Assembly: GCA_964035545.1 (NCBI GenBank)
Contig: OZ037766.1
Coordinates: forward strand, 9,557,722 to 9,621,721
Reading direction: 5' to 3'
From: Bugula neritina
Lineage: Eukaryota; Bryozoa; Gymnolaemata; Cheilostomatida; Bugulidae
Length of the DNA stretch: 64,000 nt
A program made the translations under genes and the position numbers. How positions within the stretch are numbered: position 1 is the stretch's first letter; the number at the start of each line of letters is the position of its first letter. This document shows, piece by piece, positions 48,961 to 63,919 of this stretch. A model generated the notes under the pieces. That model made no database searches and was not told where the DNA came from. It saw nothing but the letters and a program-made list of their open reading frames with translations.

Positions 48961-50953
48961 ACTGTAAATATAAGACTGTCACTGTAATAAGATAAGCTGT
49001 TGTAAGCAAGGACACTTAGACAACAACTAGTCCACTAACTATAGTGTGCTAATAGTTCACTTTTGCTATCTTACATCCACCAATTAGCGATAAATGTATG
49101 CTAAATAATATACCTACGGTTAGAAGCCTACATTAATCAATATCTTGAGTTTATAAACAAACAAAGTGGCAACAAATGTAAAACATTATTGATTGCTATT
49201 AATTTTATTTAATTTAGCAAATAGTTTGGATTATAATTTGTTATGTGCTACTATTTAGCTCTATAGTTAGAGTAGTTAAAACAATACTTTTAGCAATGCA
49301 ATGCTATGCTACACAAAGCCGTCTATATTATATTTGCAAATTCATAAAACCTAGCAATATAATGAAATTACAGCACATATAACATGTGTGTAGCTCTTTA
49401 AAGCAGTTCATGATGAAATTTAATTAGAAGAAACCATTTTATTATAAGCTAAAAACAAGTATTCAATTTCAATCACAAGATTCTAGTCTACATACAAACT
49501 TACTATCACCATGTAGATGTCACCTTGTTGAATACAAGCATTATGTTACATTGTAAAACAAATTACTTGAATTAACAATATTAAATCAATAAGCAGACTG
49601 TCCAAGCTGTATAGGGTCTTCACTAGAATACTTGCAGTGTATCTTAAAATCAATATATTAGCAGTGTGTACCTAGGCAATGTCAAAACAGATTAATGTTG
49701 TCAATATCCTGTGTGCTTCCCAATATAGTGCCATGTACATCTGGCCTATAATTGCTTTTTACTCATTGTTTTTGGAGAATCACCTTTAGTGCAAAAATTT
49801 CAGTGCAAAATGCTGGCCTCCATGTAAAAGTACAAACTTGTTTGATGTTTCTGAAACCGATTTATACCAGTTTAGACACATTCTGTCCTGAATTAATGTT
49901 TATAACTAAAATTATGTCACAAAAACCTTAACTCTGCTCCAAAAATAACATTTTTGCTAGTAATGTAGATCGATGATAATAATTATAAATGGGCCAATAG
50001 CATAAAGCAATTATTTAGCATTCAACCAATAGTATTAGAACAGATATAAATACCAAAAAACTTGACTCATAGCAAAAGGCTAAAAAATAGCATAATTCTT
50101 GTTTCAAATTCTTCATATTCTACTCTGCAGCCAACTTGTTTTCAGTAGCAAGAGCTTTAGTTATTACTAAGCAGCATTTATTTTAGCTTTTATTTGAGTT
50201 TCTGTTAGTTTCCCAGCACATTTGCTGTATTATTATGTTCTGATATACCATTGCTACCAGCCCACCTGCACCAAACCTAAACTGCGATTACTAAACATGA
50301 CTGTTAGCATACATACTGTAGTTGGTGTCTACATGAATGTACATCATCATAATTATTTAATTATTTATGGTTTTAAAAGGTCAGCTAAAATTTTATGTCT
50401 ACTTCATGTTCTATAATAAATTTTATAACATCTGTAATAACAATATGTAGAACTGCAAATGTCTATTAGGCGAGCATCTTTTAAAAGCAGGAAATTACTG
50501 GCACTACTTTCTTTGTAATCAAACTGTGATAAATTGTAGACAAATTATTGCACATATTTCATGTATTAATTAATGAAGATCAATTCAAGGCAAAATAAGT
50601 TATGGACTCAAATAAAAATATAACTCGTGTATTGTTGAATATATTGCTTGGCTGATTTATACATGAAGATAGAAATTAACATTTAATTAACAATTATGTT
50701 TTGAATAAAAAGAGTTGAACATATCAATATAAATACAATGAGCACCAATCAATTGAGCTCAATCCTGGCTAAACATGGGCCGAAGAAACCTATGTTTGAG
50801 TTCAACTCCAATCATTATATCAACTTGAAAAATTACTCTACAAGAATGCACATGTATTCGAATCTCTAAAAAGTCCATTTTTTACAGTCGTGTAGTAATT
50901 TTGTGACATCTTACACTTTAATACAATTTCAGTGACGGCAGTTGATTTGTCCC
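48961..50953. other. Region between the membrane-protein gene and TRAPPC11
   Basis: AT-rich; expected to contain the promoter of the membrane-protein gene on one side and the TRAPPC11 3' UTR on the other. No supported exon. Confidence 0.3.
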
Positions 50954-53900
50954 TCAGTCTGCTGCTGCGTAATCCACAGGCTAAAATAAATATATTAGTA
51001 GATGATAAAAATTAGCCCCAGTTACTGTGATATTACTAGATTAGTAATCAGTGTAACAGCTTAAATTGAATGCATATTGGAGTTACCTAATCATCGAACA
51101 GTGAGGCAGTCTGAGAAATGTGTTGAGGTTTGCATATAAAAAAATTAAAGACGTTTGATGAGTGGAAACTCATTTACTAGTAAACAATACTTTGGAAAAT
51201 AGGTTTGCACTTACCATTACATATACATTTTGAGGAATAACTTACCAGTACACATACACTTCGAGGAATAACTCACCATTACATATACACTTTGAGGAAT
51301 AACTCACCATTACATATACACTTTGAGGAATGAGTTTGTTGATTGTGTCACTCATATTAGAATTTTTCATCATTTGCAGCTTGAATGGTGGAAGTGACAG
51401 ATTGCCTGAGCTCAAAGGGTAGATTGTATAGCTGATGGAATGAGATGCGTGGGGTAATGTTCGAAAGTGGAGCTGAAAGAAAAAGAAAAAGTAGCTGCGT
51501 CCCAGGGGTGCTTCACTTTGTTACTTTAACAGCAAGCAGATGCACTGGCAACATAATGTTTTACTATTTGTTAATGACTTGAATAACCTTCCCAGAAAGA
51601 TTCCAAATGCCAGTTACACAGCAGCTGTTATGTTTACTAGTGACGGCACCATTTATCTACACTGCAATTGATTATAAGTATTCTACTGATGAGATAGATC
51701 ATTTTTCAGCTGATCTTAGCCTGGAAGTTATATGCAGAAACTAGTATAGAGAGAGGAGCTACTGCTACAATATGTTAGTTAGAAATTAATTCATCAACTG
51801 TGGAATGAGATTCCATAACTTAGCAACAAAAGTATGCACCTTTCCATAACCCTAGTATTAGTTGAAAGAATAGAAATGAAGTAACCCAACAGTTACAAAA
51901 TGTGTCTGATAACTGGGGACCACAGTTAGATTATCTGCACATGACTGGGGTGGGAAATAAAATATTAAATGCCGTAACCACAATAATATTTCGGTGCACG
52001 TGAGTGAGTCAGCTCTCACTGATTCTAAAATGGATAACTTTGCAACTTTTCTTTGATAGGTTCAACAATGTTTTAGAAATTGTCCTCCACAGATTGATAT
52101 ATTGGAATAACGGCCCACAGTACAAGAATGTGGTAAGGAGTAATTACCTGCTTATGTCCGCTGAAAGCAAATGAGTCACAGCTGTCCATGCTAGCCTCAA
52201 ACTCCTGCACATAGCTTGTCTTATTGTACAGAGTGTAGACTATTTGTAGAGGTTTATAAACCACACCATAGGCTGGTAAATCGCACTCAATATACAAAGG
52301 TTGGTGCTCAACTGTGAGAGCAGGTAAACTAACTGTTGTTTCTACTAGGCCAGCTTTATCATCGCTCTCTTGTCTGAATAATACAACATAATTCTTACAA
52401 TTCGTACCATTACTATTATATAGCAAAGTAATGATATTCAAATTAAGATGGCTATACAGTACTACCAGAAAATAGGCGACATAACTCTTTAATTTTTAAT
52501 TTCGGTAAACACCACTACAAGAACAAAACGGAACAAATCCAGCACATGTTGAAATCACACACCTTCTCCATGCTATCTTATATTCGCCGGGTATGATGTC
52601 TTTATTGGAAGGTTCTGGAATGACAAGACACTGAAACTCAGTAGCTTCTTCCTCACTACCCAGAACTAGGTCAGCTATCTGAGCAATGGTCTGATTGGAG
52701 TCAGCTGGAACGTGACTGGACTGTGAGAAAACCATATAGTGTTTCAGTGACTTGGTGACTAATGTTAAACATGTGCTACATATAAGAATATGAGAATATA
52801 AGCTTTAAAACACACATTGGGCTTAAAGGTTCCATCACAACAGCAACTCCACGTGGCAGCAGTTGATTACACCAGACGGAACATATTAAACTTAGTTTGC
52901 AAGCCTTGATTATTGACATCTATTCAGATGACTTAATTTGAACATGACTTGTAATTGATTTCCTCTACAAACCAAATGAAACATGATTTGACATGACTTT
53001 TAGCCATTGACTTGATTTTACTTGACCTTAGACTGAAATAACAGTATTTTCTAACTTTTTCCACAGCTAAAATGGTGAAAGGCAAAACTAAACATATATT
53101 TCGTCTGCTATTCTGTCAATTAACAACAAAGGCCGGCAGCCCAAATATATTTTGTCATAAATAACATTGAACTAGAGGTTAGTTAATAACTACAGATGTG
53201 TGCCTAGTTACAGGTTATGCGAGGACAAGAAAAGCATAGCATTTATGATAAACTGCATAAATATACCCACCAGCAGCAGTTGTGCATTTTGTATAAATAG
53301 TGGATACTCAGATATATTGCAAATGTTGAACTGTAGCAGAAATGGTTCGTCGGAATTCACTGTGAGTCTGTCTTCTAACTATAAAATAACATAATATTAT
53401 AACTCGAATTTTTCCATCTGATATAAGATGATCTGATTTATTGGACCGAGTGAAATGGGAGTTGTGGCACCAGGTTAACTGCCAGATAGGGTTTACTTTT
53501 ATCAGTGTGAGATTATAGAACTATTTCCTGGCACCGAAGCAGAGAAACGGTCTCATTTGGTTGCCAATAAGTGATTCGCAACTTTAGCAGTTTCAGCAAA
53601 AGCCACAAAACTTAAAGGTCAACAGGTTCAAGGTGCAAAAAACTACACAAACCCATCAGAACAAATAAATTGTCAAAAAAAGGAGGTCTTAACAACCAGT
53701 GAGTGATGATACATATATTTTTTTCAAGATAGGATATGCTTTTATAAGCGGTGAAAAGTTGATATGTGTAGTGCAACAACTTGGGAAAAATTAGTATATA
53801 TTATTTTATGCACAATATATTAGTTCAAGTAGGTTTGTATCGCGGCTCTGGTTATCAGAAACTGTACCAAACACCAATCTGTACTATAAAATTATATAAA

Positions 53901-56900
53901 AAAATTATCATTACCAAAATGTCCGACTAAAGTCATCTAGTCAAAGGAGCATAATATAAGCCTACTTTAGTGGACAGAAAACGAGAGGTGGTCCTGAATG
54001 GCTCCACCACCTCCAGATGCACATCTGCACTCTTATAGAACTCCTCAGTTCCTATGTTATACACAACACTAGCGGTGACGTCTACTTTGCCCACCTCTCT
54101 GCATTGCAGGTATACCTTGGTCTCCACCTAACATCAAACAACTGATGCTACAATGTTTACCGGATATTTATGTATGCACATCACATGTGTTACATATTGA
54201 GTTTTTACTCAAATGTTGGAAATATAAGTAATATGTCAGCGCACTGAATTAGAAATGATACTTTCAGAGTAAAAGATTATTGAGCTGAGTTGTATTTTAT
54301 CCAATACACAGCTCATCTGCCAACCCAAGAGAAAAAACTTCATATATTTGTCCTGCAACTTACCTGTTCCCCTTGTTTGAGTTGTTCTAGACAGAAGACA
54401 TGTGAGCCGTTGTGGGACTGCTGGGCATCATCTTGAGCTATGCTCAGTACCGTATTGACACTGGTGTCCTTTATAGTATAGGAGCATCTACAGTTGCACA
54501 ATAGACTTACTGTAGAACAAGCTAACATATGCTTGCATGGTTGGTGAAAATAAAAAAAATATATATATAATTCAGATTTTGACTCCAGAGTTCATTTAGC
54601 TTAAAACACAATACTAGAGTGGGCTAGGCTATACACTTTTTAAAACAAGTACAGTTTTAGTTTCCTTCAATGATCAGGTCATCTGTACTTTGTTTTACTG
54701 ATGTGGGAGATCCTTTTCTAATCTCCAACATGACTAGCTTAATCTTAACTTGGTGTTGCATAAAAAGTTATTAGATATTGCCCATTAGTGACAAGTAGAC
54801 TACGGAATATTCAAATCTGGGAATTGATGAAGCAACCCAACATTCTTTGATTAACTTAATATTTCAAGTAATTAAATGCCAATAGTTGAAATAATGACTG
54901 TTCTTACTGATTGTAAGGTAATAACTTGCTTTTAAGACAATAATCTTACTGAGTTATTTTTATAACAAGTGAAGATTCACCAAATTGCAGAATTGCCAAT
55001 CTTGAAGGTATAAATGCACATTAAAAGTGTTACGTTCTACCGCTAATACAGCTCAACAGTACTAACCTAACATTAGTTATGTCGCTGGTCTCATTGTTGA
55101 CGAGGAGCCAAGTGATTGGGAAATGTTCGTTGAGAAGACATCTAGAGTGGCACTCAGGGGTTACCTTCAGCTCAGAGGTGCGACATTGAAGACTAAAACA
55201 AATAAATATTATAGATGAATAGGACAGCCACTGGTTATTATTATGCACCACTTTGCAACCAATAAAATATTCACGCTACAAAATCATTTTTATAACTGAC
55301 CTAAAATACAAACTCCTTGCCTATTCAATACTGTCAGAGCTGGGTCCAAGCTTCATTGACTCAAATACTTGACATTTATTGATTGGATTTGGCTTAATTA
55401 ACTTGAATGCTTAATAATTTTGATTAAATTTGTGTAATCTTTTAATAGGCATTATACCAGAGTATATATGGTATGCCTAATGAAATTACCAACTTAGGTA
55501 TACGCTATTTGATTACTGTAATTTAGAAACTAGTTGTAGATGTAATTGTATGTTATTTAACACCACACCAGAGCCTTTATATTCTGCTGTGTCTTGCATA
55601 AATTACAATGTTTACAATGTGGTATTGAATAGGGTATTGATGCAACAGTGTCTGTAATCACAACATAGCAGCTTAATGAATAGCTGTCAGAAAATGTTAG
55701 CATAGGTGTTCATCTCTTAGTCAATAATTATAGGTTAGTGAAACCAGCAGATTCACCTGACGTGGTTGTTGACAGGAAGTACGTCCCATGAAGGCATGGT
55801 GTCAGCATCACGCAATGACAGAAGATCGGCAGCTCCACAATTGGCTACTGAAGAAGCTCCAACTTTAAAGTTCAACGTTACGGTTATTGCAGAGACAAAC
55901 TTTAAATGGATGTTTGTTACCTGAAACAATTATCAAATGAATTTGAATGATAGAACAAAAGCACAATAATTTCTGTTGTTGGAAACATGAAGATTCTAAA
56001 AGACAACAACCAGTTTTCTTAGTAGAGAATACTGCAGCTACTGTAACTGTAAGCCTTCGTGACAAAGTAAAGTCAAGAAATATAAGTTTGAGCAATTACT
56101 TGTGAAACAGTTTTTATGCATTGATTTTCATTTGAGACTTCTAGTCTAATTTCAACAAAAATATAACATATGCCACTAGATATGGTGATACTCAAACATT
56201 TCTTATAAGCAGTCTACTCACCTGCAAAGATTTGTTCATGTCTTTCATGTTTGGTTGTAAAGTGAAAATAAAAGATTTGGTTTCATTGGGCAGGAAGAAC
56301 AAATCTCTAGAGCTAAGCTCTTCCTGCTCCATTGCAGTTCTTAAGTCCCCTTCGTCCTTCACCACACACTGGGCATCATATCTCTGAATAGACATACCAT
56401 TATAATTATGTTACTTGCTTCACAATGTGTAATACTTCATGATATAATAGTAATCGTGTAGGCATCTAGTATGTAAGAAACATAGGCTTAGAATCTGCTC
56501 CTGCTTGCAACTAGATTATTAATATGGATATCACAAAATATTTTATCAAACTATTTACATAACATCTCACTTTATTGCACTCTAACAAGTTACCAAATGA
56601 GTCATTTTACTTTATTTAGTACACATCAGCAAGTTAGGACCAAACATTAAAGTTGGCTCAAAATTCATGAGACTTAACTATATGGGGCACTTTCATGTGC
56701 TAATTCCAAATTTGTATAGCAAAAATACTGGGAAGGGGTCCTGTAACATTAAAGCGCAACGTCATTGTCATGTATACTCTATTTTAAACCATAGCTCTCC
56801 TACCCAAAATTGTATGATATAAATATAGTAACAAAAACAGGCTACAATGTGTAAAGAAGACAACTTACGGCATCATTGAACATAATTCTGAGCTCTGAAA

Positions 56901-59900
56901 ATCTCAAAGGAAAATGAGACTTGCATTTGATGTAAACTCTTAACTCTACATCCTCATCTACCTTGTAGGAAGGCTGCATGAAGCATACCTTGTACTCGAC
57001 TATAACAAACGAAAACATAAATTATGTGCCCACACATTAGTATCTAACGAGCAATAGCAATAGCGTGCAGGAAAAATAGGTATAATGTCAAGAAAAGAAA
57101 TTACTACGAAAATTGGATAAATGTTTCATTTGTTGTGCAACAGCAAACAAACAAGTTTGCAAAACAGTAAACATATGGCAACCTGGTCAAAAATCCAACT
57201 TTTTAGGTAATTAAGATTTCAAAATATGCATTAAATAACACATATTAAATCATAAATATGATTTGTGAACCAGTGAGGAGCTGCTCAATATGATAAACAA
57301 ACGTTTTAAACTCTGAGCTTCAAAAACGCCATCAAAAATATAAAATCAACTCACTTGATAAGAAAAAAACCCAAAAATTAACTGTTAAGTTTAAAGTGCC
57401 AACTCTTATTGCATTAACACAGATGGAGCTGCAGAGAACTCTATGATGAGTACAGTTTCAACTTATAACAGATGTATCCAGCATAGTATAATCAAATCTT
57501 TTAAATTTCTGACTAATTTTAAAGCAACTTCCATTGAAAGATAGTTAAAAATAGTTCAAGCTAATATTTATACATTATAATTTAAATTCTAAAAGCCTGA
57601 TTTGCCATTTAATGCAATACATAGTTAAAAAAAACTTTTAAAGGCAAAACTGCTCATTTTAGAAATACAAGGAGATTCACACACATATATACATATAAAT
57701 ATTATAGGCAATATCACTGTCATGTAGCATGAAAACTTTTCAAAGGAAAATTTTGTTTTCTGTGAAAAAAAAGCTTCCAAGTGTAAGCAACTACACTATA
57801 GTATACTTTCTAGCACAGATGCTAAAAGCATACTCCAAGATGTGCTAGAAGCATAAGACGTGGACATTCTAATTAAAGAAAAGTGTACTCACTGAAAGAC
57901 AGGATGTTCACCATGTCTATTGCTAAAGGAGACGATACAAAATCTGTGCTGTTGACTACCAACTGCCACTCTTTATTAGCCAGTTCCACTGCATGTGAGT
58001 CACATCCAGGTTGGGGGTCTGGCACTTCTCCCTAAATTTAGTAAAGCAGCATGATAAAAATATACAGCAATTATGTGGAAGAATATTACTGATGTGTTAT
58101 AGCACACATGCCAATATTTACTTTCGATGAGTGTTATTCTATGTATAATTACCATGGCAAGGAGAGCAAAGTTTCCAATAAAAATTTGATCTACTGGCCT
58201 ACTGCATTGAAAACTCAGATTTCAGTCAAATTTTAAATGATTGATTGTTGATACAAGCTTTGCTGAACAACTATACTGGAATATAACCTGTTCTATTCTG
58301 CTGGACATAAGCATACAATATAACTAACACAAAGCTGACAGTATGACTCACACAGATCAACTGCAGCAAATCTGACTGAACTTTGCACTTAGTTTCTGCA
58401 GATCTGCATATTTTCTCTGCCATAAACTCCAGAGACAATGTGATGTAATTTTCCACATCAGCGAGTAGGTATGCACCTTTCAGAGCAGTAGCCAGCACCG
58501 AGGTGAGGAGATAATACCACTTTTCCTTTCGGTAATCCTGTGCAATGCTTGTCAATATTCTACAGAATAAGTCATAGATGCCTCAGCATATTTCTACACT
58601 GATGTGCCATGCCCGGTTAAACCAATCATTGTCTAATTGATAAACTACACATTTCAATTTCTTTTTAGCCAACATCGAATTTTCTACAAATTTCTGATGA
58701 CTTCAGAGTTAAAACTTACTGCAGTGCCTTCTTGTATGCTTTGGAATAGTAATGCTCTTCTCCAATCATCACCACTGTAACATAAATAGCAAGATGTGGG
58801 AGAAATCAGTTGTGTACAGTATCATGTATTCATTCTAATGAAGTGTGCACTTAACCTAGTTAGTGATTATATTGTTACTATTACACCAGAGTAAGTCTCA
58901 GCATGCTATAGCCATACTTTAAAAGCTGCGAAAGTAAAATAAGTACTAGTAAGCATATAAAAATACTATAATGTGCTGCGAGATAACGGTGCACAGTTCC
59001 AGGTCATGCCACCTACAGTTGTCAATACAGTATAAAGTTGATATTACATTATATACAGACAAATAGTAAACATACAGAGATGAAGCTTCATCCGGGTAGA
59101 CCGGTGCTTTTGGAAATGGTTAACAGCTAAAGTGAGCAAGTTTATTATCTCCCCCTGTAACAGCACAACGGATATGTGTCAGTATATAAAGAGGGGTGCA
59201 TAAAATTATGAAAATTAATATAATCGTGTATTCATAAAAATATAGCTATAATAAATCATGTACAATGGCTGCAGTAAAGTTTGAAACACACATGCCTGAA
59301 ACACATTTATGAGAACAAGTTTAAATATAAGATGACAATTTAACGAGCTTGTCAACAAAGTTTTAATTTTGAAATGCCTTTAACATATTATTTGAGTCTA
59401 ATTTAGGAAACATGTATGTAACTAAGACGGCCCAATGTTCTGCCTTAAACTAAGACAGCACACATAAGAAAGCACATGTGATTTCAAATAGCCTGAAGTC
59501 TCACTACTCACAGAGTGGTCAGTCTGGAGCTCTAAGGCCTGTAGGGAATGAACAGCCTGGTCAGATACAACCCAGCCACCTCCTTCCATGCTAGTGGCAC
59601 CTGAGAAATGTCACAGTATAATATAATGAGAACATCAAACAACTCTTATGCAAAACACATCACACAAAGTACTGTATAAAACACACCACACAACATACTG
59701 TAGTTGCTTATATAACATACCTTGCTGTTGAAAGACAGGAAAGGGCCTGTGGCCATAAAATTCTACATGATCAGCTGGTGCAGAAGGTGCTAGCCCATCA
59801 GTACGCTGAAAGATATAAAAATAATTGATACTATTACAACTACCAGAATAGCCTCAACACAGTGAAGTAATATAATGAGAAGACAACATAACAACTAAAT

Positions 59901-62900
59901 GCTACCGACATTAAACCAAGCCCAGAAATTCATCAAGTATATAGACCACATATAGCAAAGCCTCAAGTCATCTACACAATATAATCCACGACTCTAAGAA
60001 TGACTCACTTGGCACAAACCAATGCAGAGCTGCTTCCTAGTAATGGAGTGGTTAGCAGCTTGAAGGTAGTAAAAGCCTGGATGTTGAGTCTGCACTGCTT
60101 TCAATCCCCGCTTTATGGCATTATCAAATATTTCCCCAAACAGCTGCAGCCTACATAAATAGAAAACCCAGAAATTGTTAATTTTTTAATGTAATCACCA
60201 TACAAGAACACATCACAATTTATTTTTATACTATAGTATTGAAGACAACAACGTATCGTATAAAATACTCAAGTTGACACAATTTTAGTTCAGATTTCAG
60301 CTCAATGACTTGAAGCAGTTTGAATGCAGCCTATAAAGGTTTCACTATGCCATACAATCACAATTTATACTAGAAGCTGGGGGTTCAACAGCTGAAAGTA
60401 AACAAAGACATTTGACAACAGTAACAAACCTACAAAAATTACATCATTTAAAATTCATAGTAATGCATCTCAAATAATATTTGAGTAAATTATAGCTCTT
60501 TAGCAACACTTGGTAATTAAAATAAAATTGATGACAACATATAACAGCAATGTTGCATAAGTATTTAGTAGTGTATATATTTTTTCCAGTGGAAAAAGAA
60601 GACTCACTGTTTAGACACCCATGCGCTGTGTTCAAAGGCCAAGTTTGGAGGACCAATACGCGGCTTGAAATAGTCAACGTGTTTCCTCAGCTGTTCAATG
60701 GCATCTAGTGGTGTATTGTGGTAAAATGCTAATGAGCATATCTAAAATATTAGCACACAGGAACAAAATCATAAGTTTGACATTTAATTATTTTGCAGAT
60801 TATTATTTTGCTTTCAGCATAATACAATTATGATAACACAGGATGCAGTTTGAGTAAACTTTTTATCTTCCTCATTTGACATGCTGTGCTAATTTACAGT
60901 CCTTTAAAGCTCATAGTATATAAACAAATGTTCTATAATATATCCACTTAGATAGTGTCACAGGGTGGTATCTACCTCAATATATTGCTATCTAACTTGG
61001 AGTCATCATGAAAATATTATTATGAAGTCTACACTTTTTTCGCTTATTTTGGTACTTGGTGTCCATCACGTATTATACAGTAACACTTGAAAATCCAAAT
61101 ATATTAGTGAGTGCTTCATGATTAGTCCGGCCTAAGCATTATACTTTATGGGAAATAATGAGATTTTTTTTATAGAGCTGCTTAAAAGTTATTGAAGTAA
61201 TCAACTAACAAGTAATAAATACAACACCACAATTAATTTGTTAAAAATTATAAAGCAAACAAACCCACAAAGTAAAGAGCGTAACATTGCTTTAGAGTTT
61301 AGGAAAAGTAAGTTCACATGGTGATGCTATAATATGTTGGCACCAAAAAATAATGACACACAATCTATCCAATCAAAATGCAAATACATAGATGAAATGC
61401 TGAACAGTTATTTTAAGAAATTTCTAGAGAACACAGTTAGATGCTAAAACTGCAAATTGAACACTGACTTTAACTAGTTTAACACAAATGATCTATATAA
61501 ATATGACACAATATATACATTAAAACTATTTATATATTATACCTTGTAGTTTATGAAGCCAGCTATAGCTTTAACCTCCAGATTATTTTGATCATTAACC
61601 TTTGTTTCAAGACAATAGCCATAAGCTTGCTTGTAATGTTTCAGAGCCATTTGGGTGTCTTGTTTGAGTTCATTAAAGAATGCTATCTTGAACTGATGGC
61701 GGATAAACAGTACCTTAAACATGATATGGTAAACAGTGAATATATTTACAGATGAAAATTGAGTTTCCCGTAGCCTAGATCTACTATTAGTTGAAATGTG
61801 ACTTAAAACATGAGCTTCGTTATAAATTGTGTGTGTGTGCTTATGTGTGTCAGATACTACTTCAATTTCTCTTGCAACTGTTTAAAACTTAGTTTATATG
61901 ATTATTTCAATTCTGATACACATTAAAAACTAGTAGTGAATAAAATAAAATAAAAAACAATTAGAAACTTACAGCTAAAAATTTAAGGTTTTCGGGAGAT
62001 TTACCATTTTTGGAAGTATAAAAATATATAGCCTCAACATGATACAAGTTTGCTTCCTAACAAACTTATGAGAACATTGGAAAATTTAATAGAAATTTAA
62101 AAAAAACTCTATAATACAATATTGATAACATGGACTGAAGACAGGGTGCTTACCTGGTGGGTAGTTCTATTCAGATAGTCACGATGCGCCTTCACTCGTC
62201 GTATATTTGTTGTGTAGTAGTTTTGGCATAGCTCTAAGAAAGCATTCTCCAACCTAGGCAATTCATTGCGCACGATGAAATTAAATATGAAATGGATGCT
62301 ACTTCACTATCATTACCAAACATCTCTATTGTTTCTCAGCTTGTACTATTAGGTTAATGGCAAAGAACTATGAGAGTAATCGGTAATAACTATCAACAAA
62401 TCACAAGGGAAGATCTTTTTAATAACATGTAGTACAACTTTTCCAGCATTTACCTGATGATGTAACCAAAGAGGTGATCGGTTTGTGGCAGCACAAAAAG
62501 TGATTTAGGTGAAAGTTCACATTCTGTACAAAAAGCAGCAGCTCTGTCCGCTGCCAAGCTATCCTCGCCTGCAGCAAAACCATAAGCAATACAATGTCAA
62601 GTTTATGCAAATGACTTTCAGTTATTAAAATATTTTTATATTAGTTGTTCGCCTTACATTTACCAGATGTTTTATCAATATATAATAAATTTAGAATAAA
62701 TTTAGATATTTTAGTGACATGTTTTACATTAAGGGGAGCAAATAGTAAGGTTTCAGCATTAATTCAAGTAGACGAGCCCGTATTTACCTCTAGCCAACGC
62801 TGTATAGCAGTGTTCATATTTGGACTGACTACAAGTATATCTACTGCCATTTTATAATGGCACTCTTGTCATTATTCCCAGGCTTTTAGTTGAATAGTGT

Positions 62901-63919
62901 TATTGCTATAAATCATCACTCTTGTGTATTGTAAGTTGAAAACAGGTTATTTCAATTTTTGCATGTTCAACAATTTGAAGGACAGTATTTTTTAATTCTT
63001 GGTATCTGTAACTGGGTAGGTTAAGTGTTACTCTTTTAACAATATGTAAAGCCTGCGCTTCAACTTTTTTAGAACTCTAATGATTAATCTGCGTATTGCA
63101 GCAGATAAAAATAACAAATAACAGGAGTTAGCAGTAATCAGCATCAGTTTTCTAATGCTACCAACCCTGAATTGGATTAAAATGCAAGCAGCAGGTGAGT
63201 CAAACTGTCAATTAATTACCGACATGTGCACAAAATGTACTATAAAGCCAAATCACTTAGACATTAAACCCCGAGATTTTATTTAGCTAAGATTACTTTT
63301 GATATTTTGATACCACATAAATACAGATAGACAGCCCTGCTCTTTTTCAACTGCTAGCATTGCTACGCTTTGAAAAGAAGCATTTCTACAATTTAACAAA
63401 TTTGTTTTTTAAGAGTCACTAAAGGCACTAGTGAGAAGCACTCAAACGTCGTGTAAATATTTTCGTGAGTTATCTTCTCAGTAATGACCAGCCACACATT
63501 CGTCGGACAAAACACATAACAAATAGTTCAAGTGAATGAGTCTTGCACAAGATAAAAAATGCCCTGCCACATACACAACTATTTTTGCAAACGGCCCTAG
63601 TTTATGTTAATTGCTAAAATTCTATTGACCAATCAAGTGGTGCTTATCGCCGATTGCACTCTTTCATCCATTGTCTTTAGTGGGTGCACTCACATGACAT
63701 AAGTTCAGTTAGAACCCTTCGATAACTTGATAATGTGAAACAAAACCTACAGAGTTGGTCTAGTGGCAAAATGGAAAAGGTTCTGCTCTACACTGCTAAG
63801 CAAGTGAGGGCTGAGACTCATTGTAAACTCAAGTGTATAGATACAAACCTGGCGGCAAAGGAGGAGATCTTTGAATGAGGACAGCAGCTAACTTAGTTGA
63901 TCTTTTCTCAATACTATTT
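50954..63919 (-). CDS. TRAPPC11: TRAPPC11 (Foie gras family), 3' 23 exons; 5' end outside the window
   Basis: Subunit of the TRAPPIII complex in ER-to-Golgi traffic and autophagy. Exons, 5' to 3': 63919-63849, 62568-62454, 62253-62154, 61713-61543, 60741-60608, 60150-60009, 59805-59721, 59600-59512, 59154-59076, 58774-58720, 58559-58352, 58031-57893, 56999-56869, 56383-56222, 55920-55757, 55192-55067, 54487-54364, 54127-53966, 53378-53271, 52720-52563, 52373-52148, 51472-51308, 50980-50954. Every junction keeps phase and the chain codes 979 residues, nearly equal to human TRAPPC11 from about residue 155 to its end. The Foie-gras domain is clear: [57 protein letters not shown]. Beta-sandwich segments of the C-terminal half follow, down to [10 protein letters not shown] and FAFSGHKQ. 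The protein ends [10 protein letters not shown]. Confidence 0.93.
51210..51333 (-). repeat. 31-bp tandem repeat carrying the exon end and splice donor of TRAPPC11, four copies
   Basis: On the minus strand each unit reads CCTCAAAGTGTATATGTAATG followed by a donor. The copies at 51303-51333 and 51272-51302 have GTGAGT; those at 51241-51271 and 51210-51240 have GTAAGT and a few substitutions. The first copy ends the penultimate exon at 51308 in the phase that suits the last exon. Confidence 0.9.
51558..51671 (+). mobile_element. Short reverse-transcriptase relic in a TRAPPC11 intron
   Basis: A plus-strand frame reads [20 protein letters not shown] followed by [10 protein letters not shown] and a stop. 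This has the spacing of the non-LTR RT segment LLFxxFINDLPxxIPxx...MFADDTxIY, with the catalytic DD box decayed to SD. Upstream the match fades through frameshifts. Confidence 0.5.
63745..63830 (+). repeat. Possible tRNA-derived SINE fragment
   Basis: TGGTCTAGTGG at 63756-63766 matches a Pol III A box. A weak B-box-like GGCTGAGACTC lies at 63809-63819, about 50 bases downstream, as in tRNA genes. The sequence does not fold into a clean cloverleaf, so a decayed SINE is likelier than a tRNA gene. Confidence 0.3.

Noticed and set aside
63745-63830. Functional tRNA gene
   Set aside because: Only the A box is good; the B box is poor and no complete cloverleaf or anticodon stem is evident.
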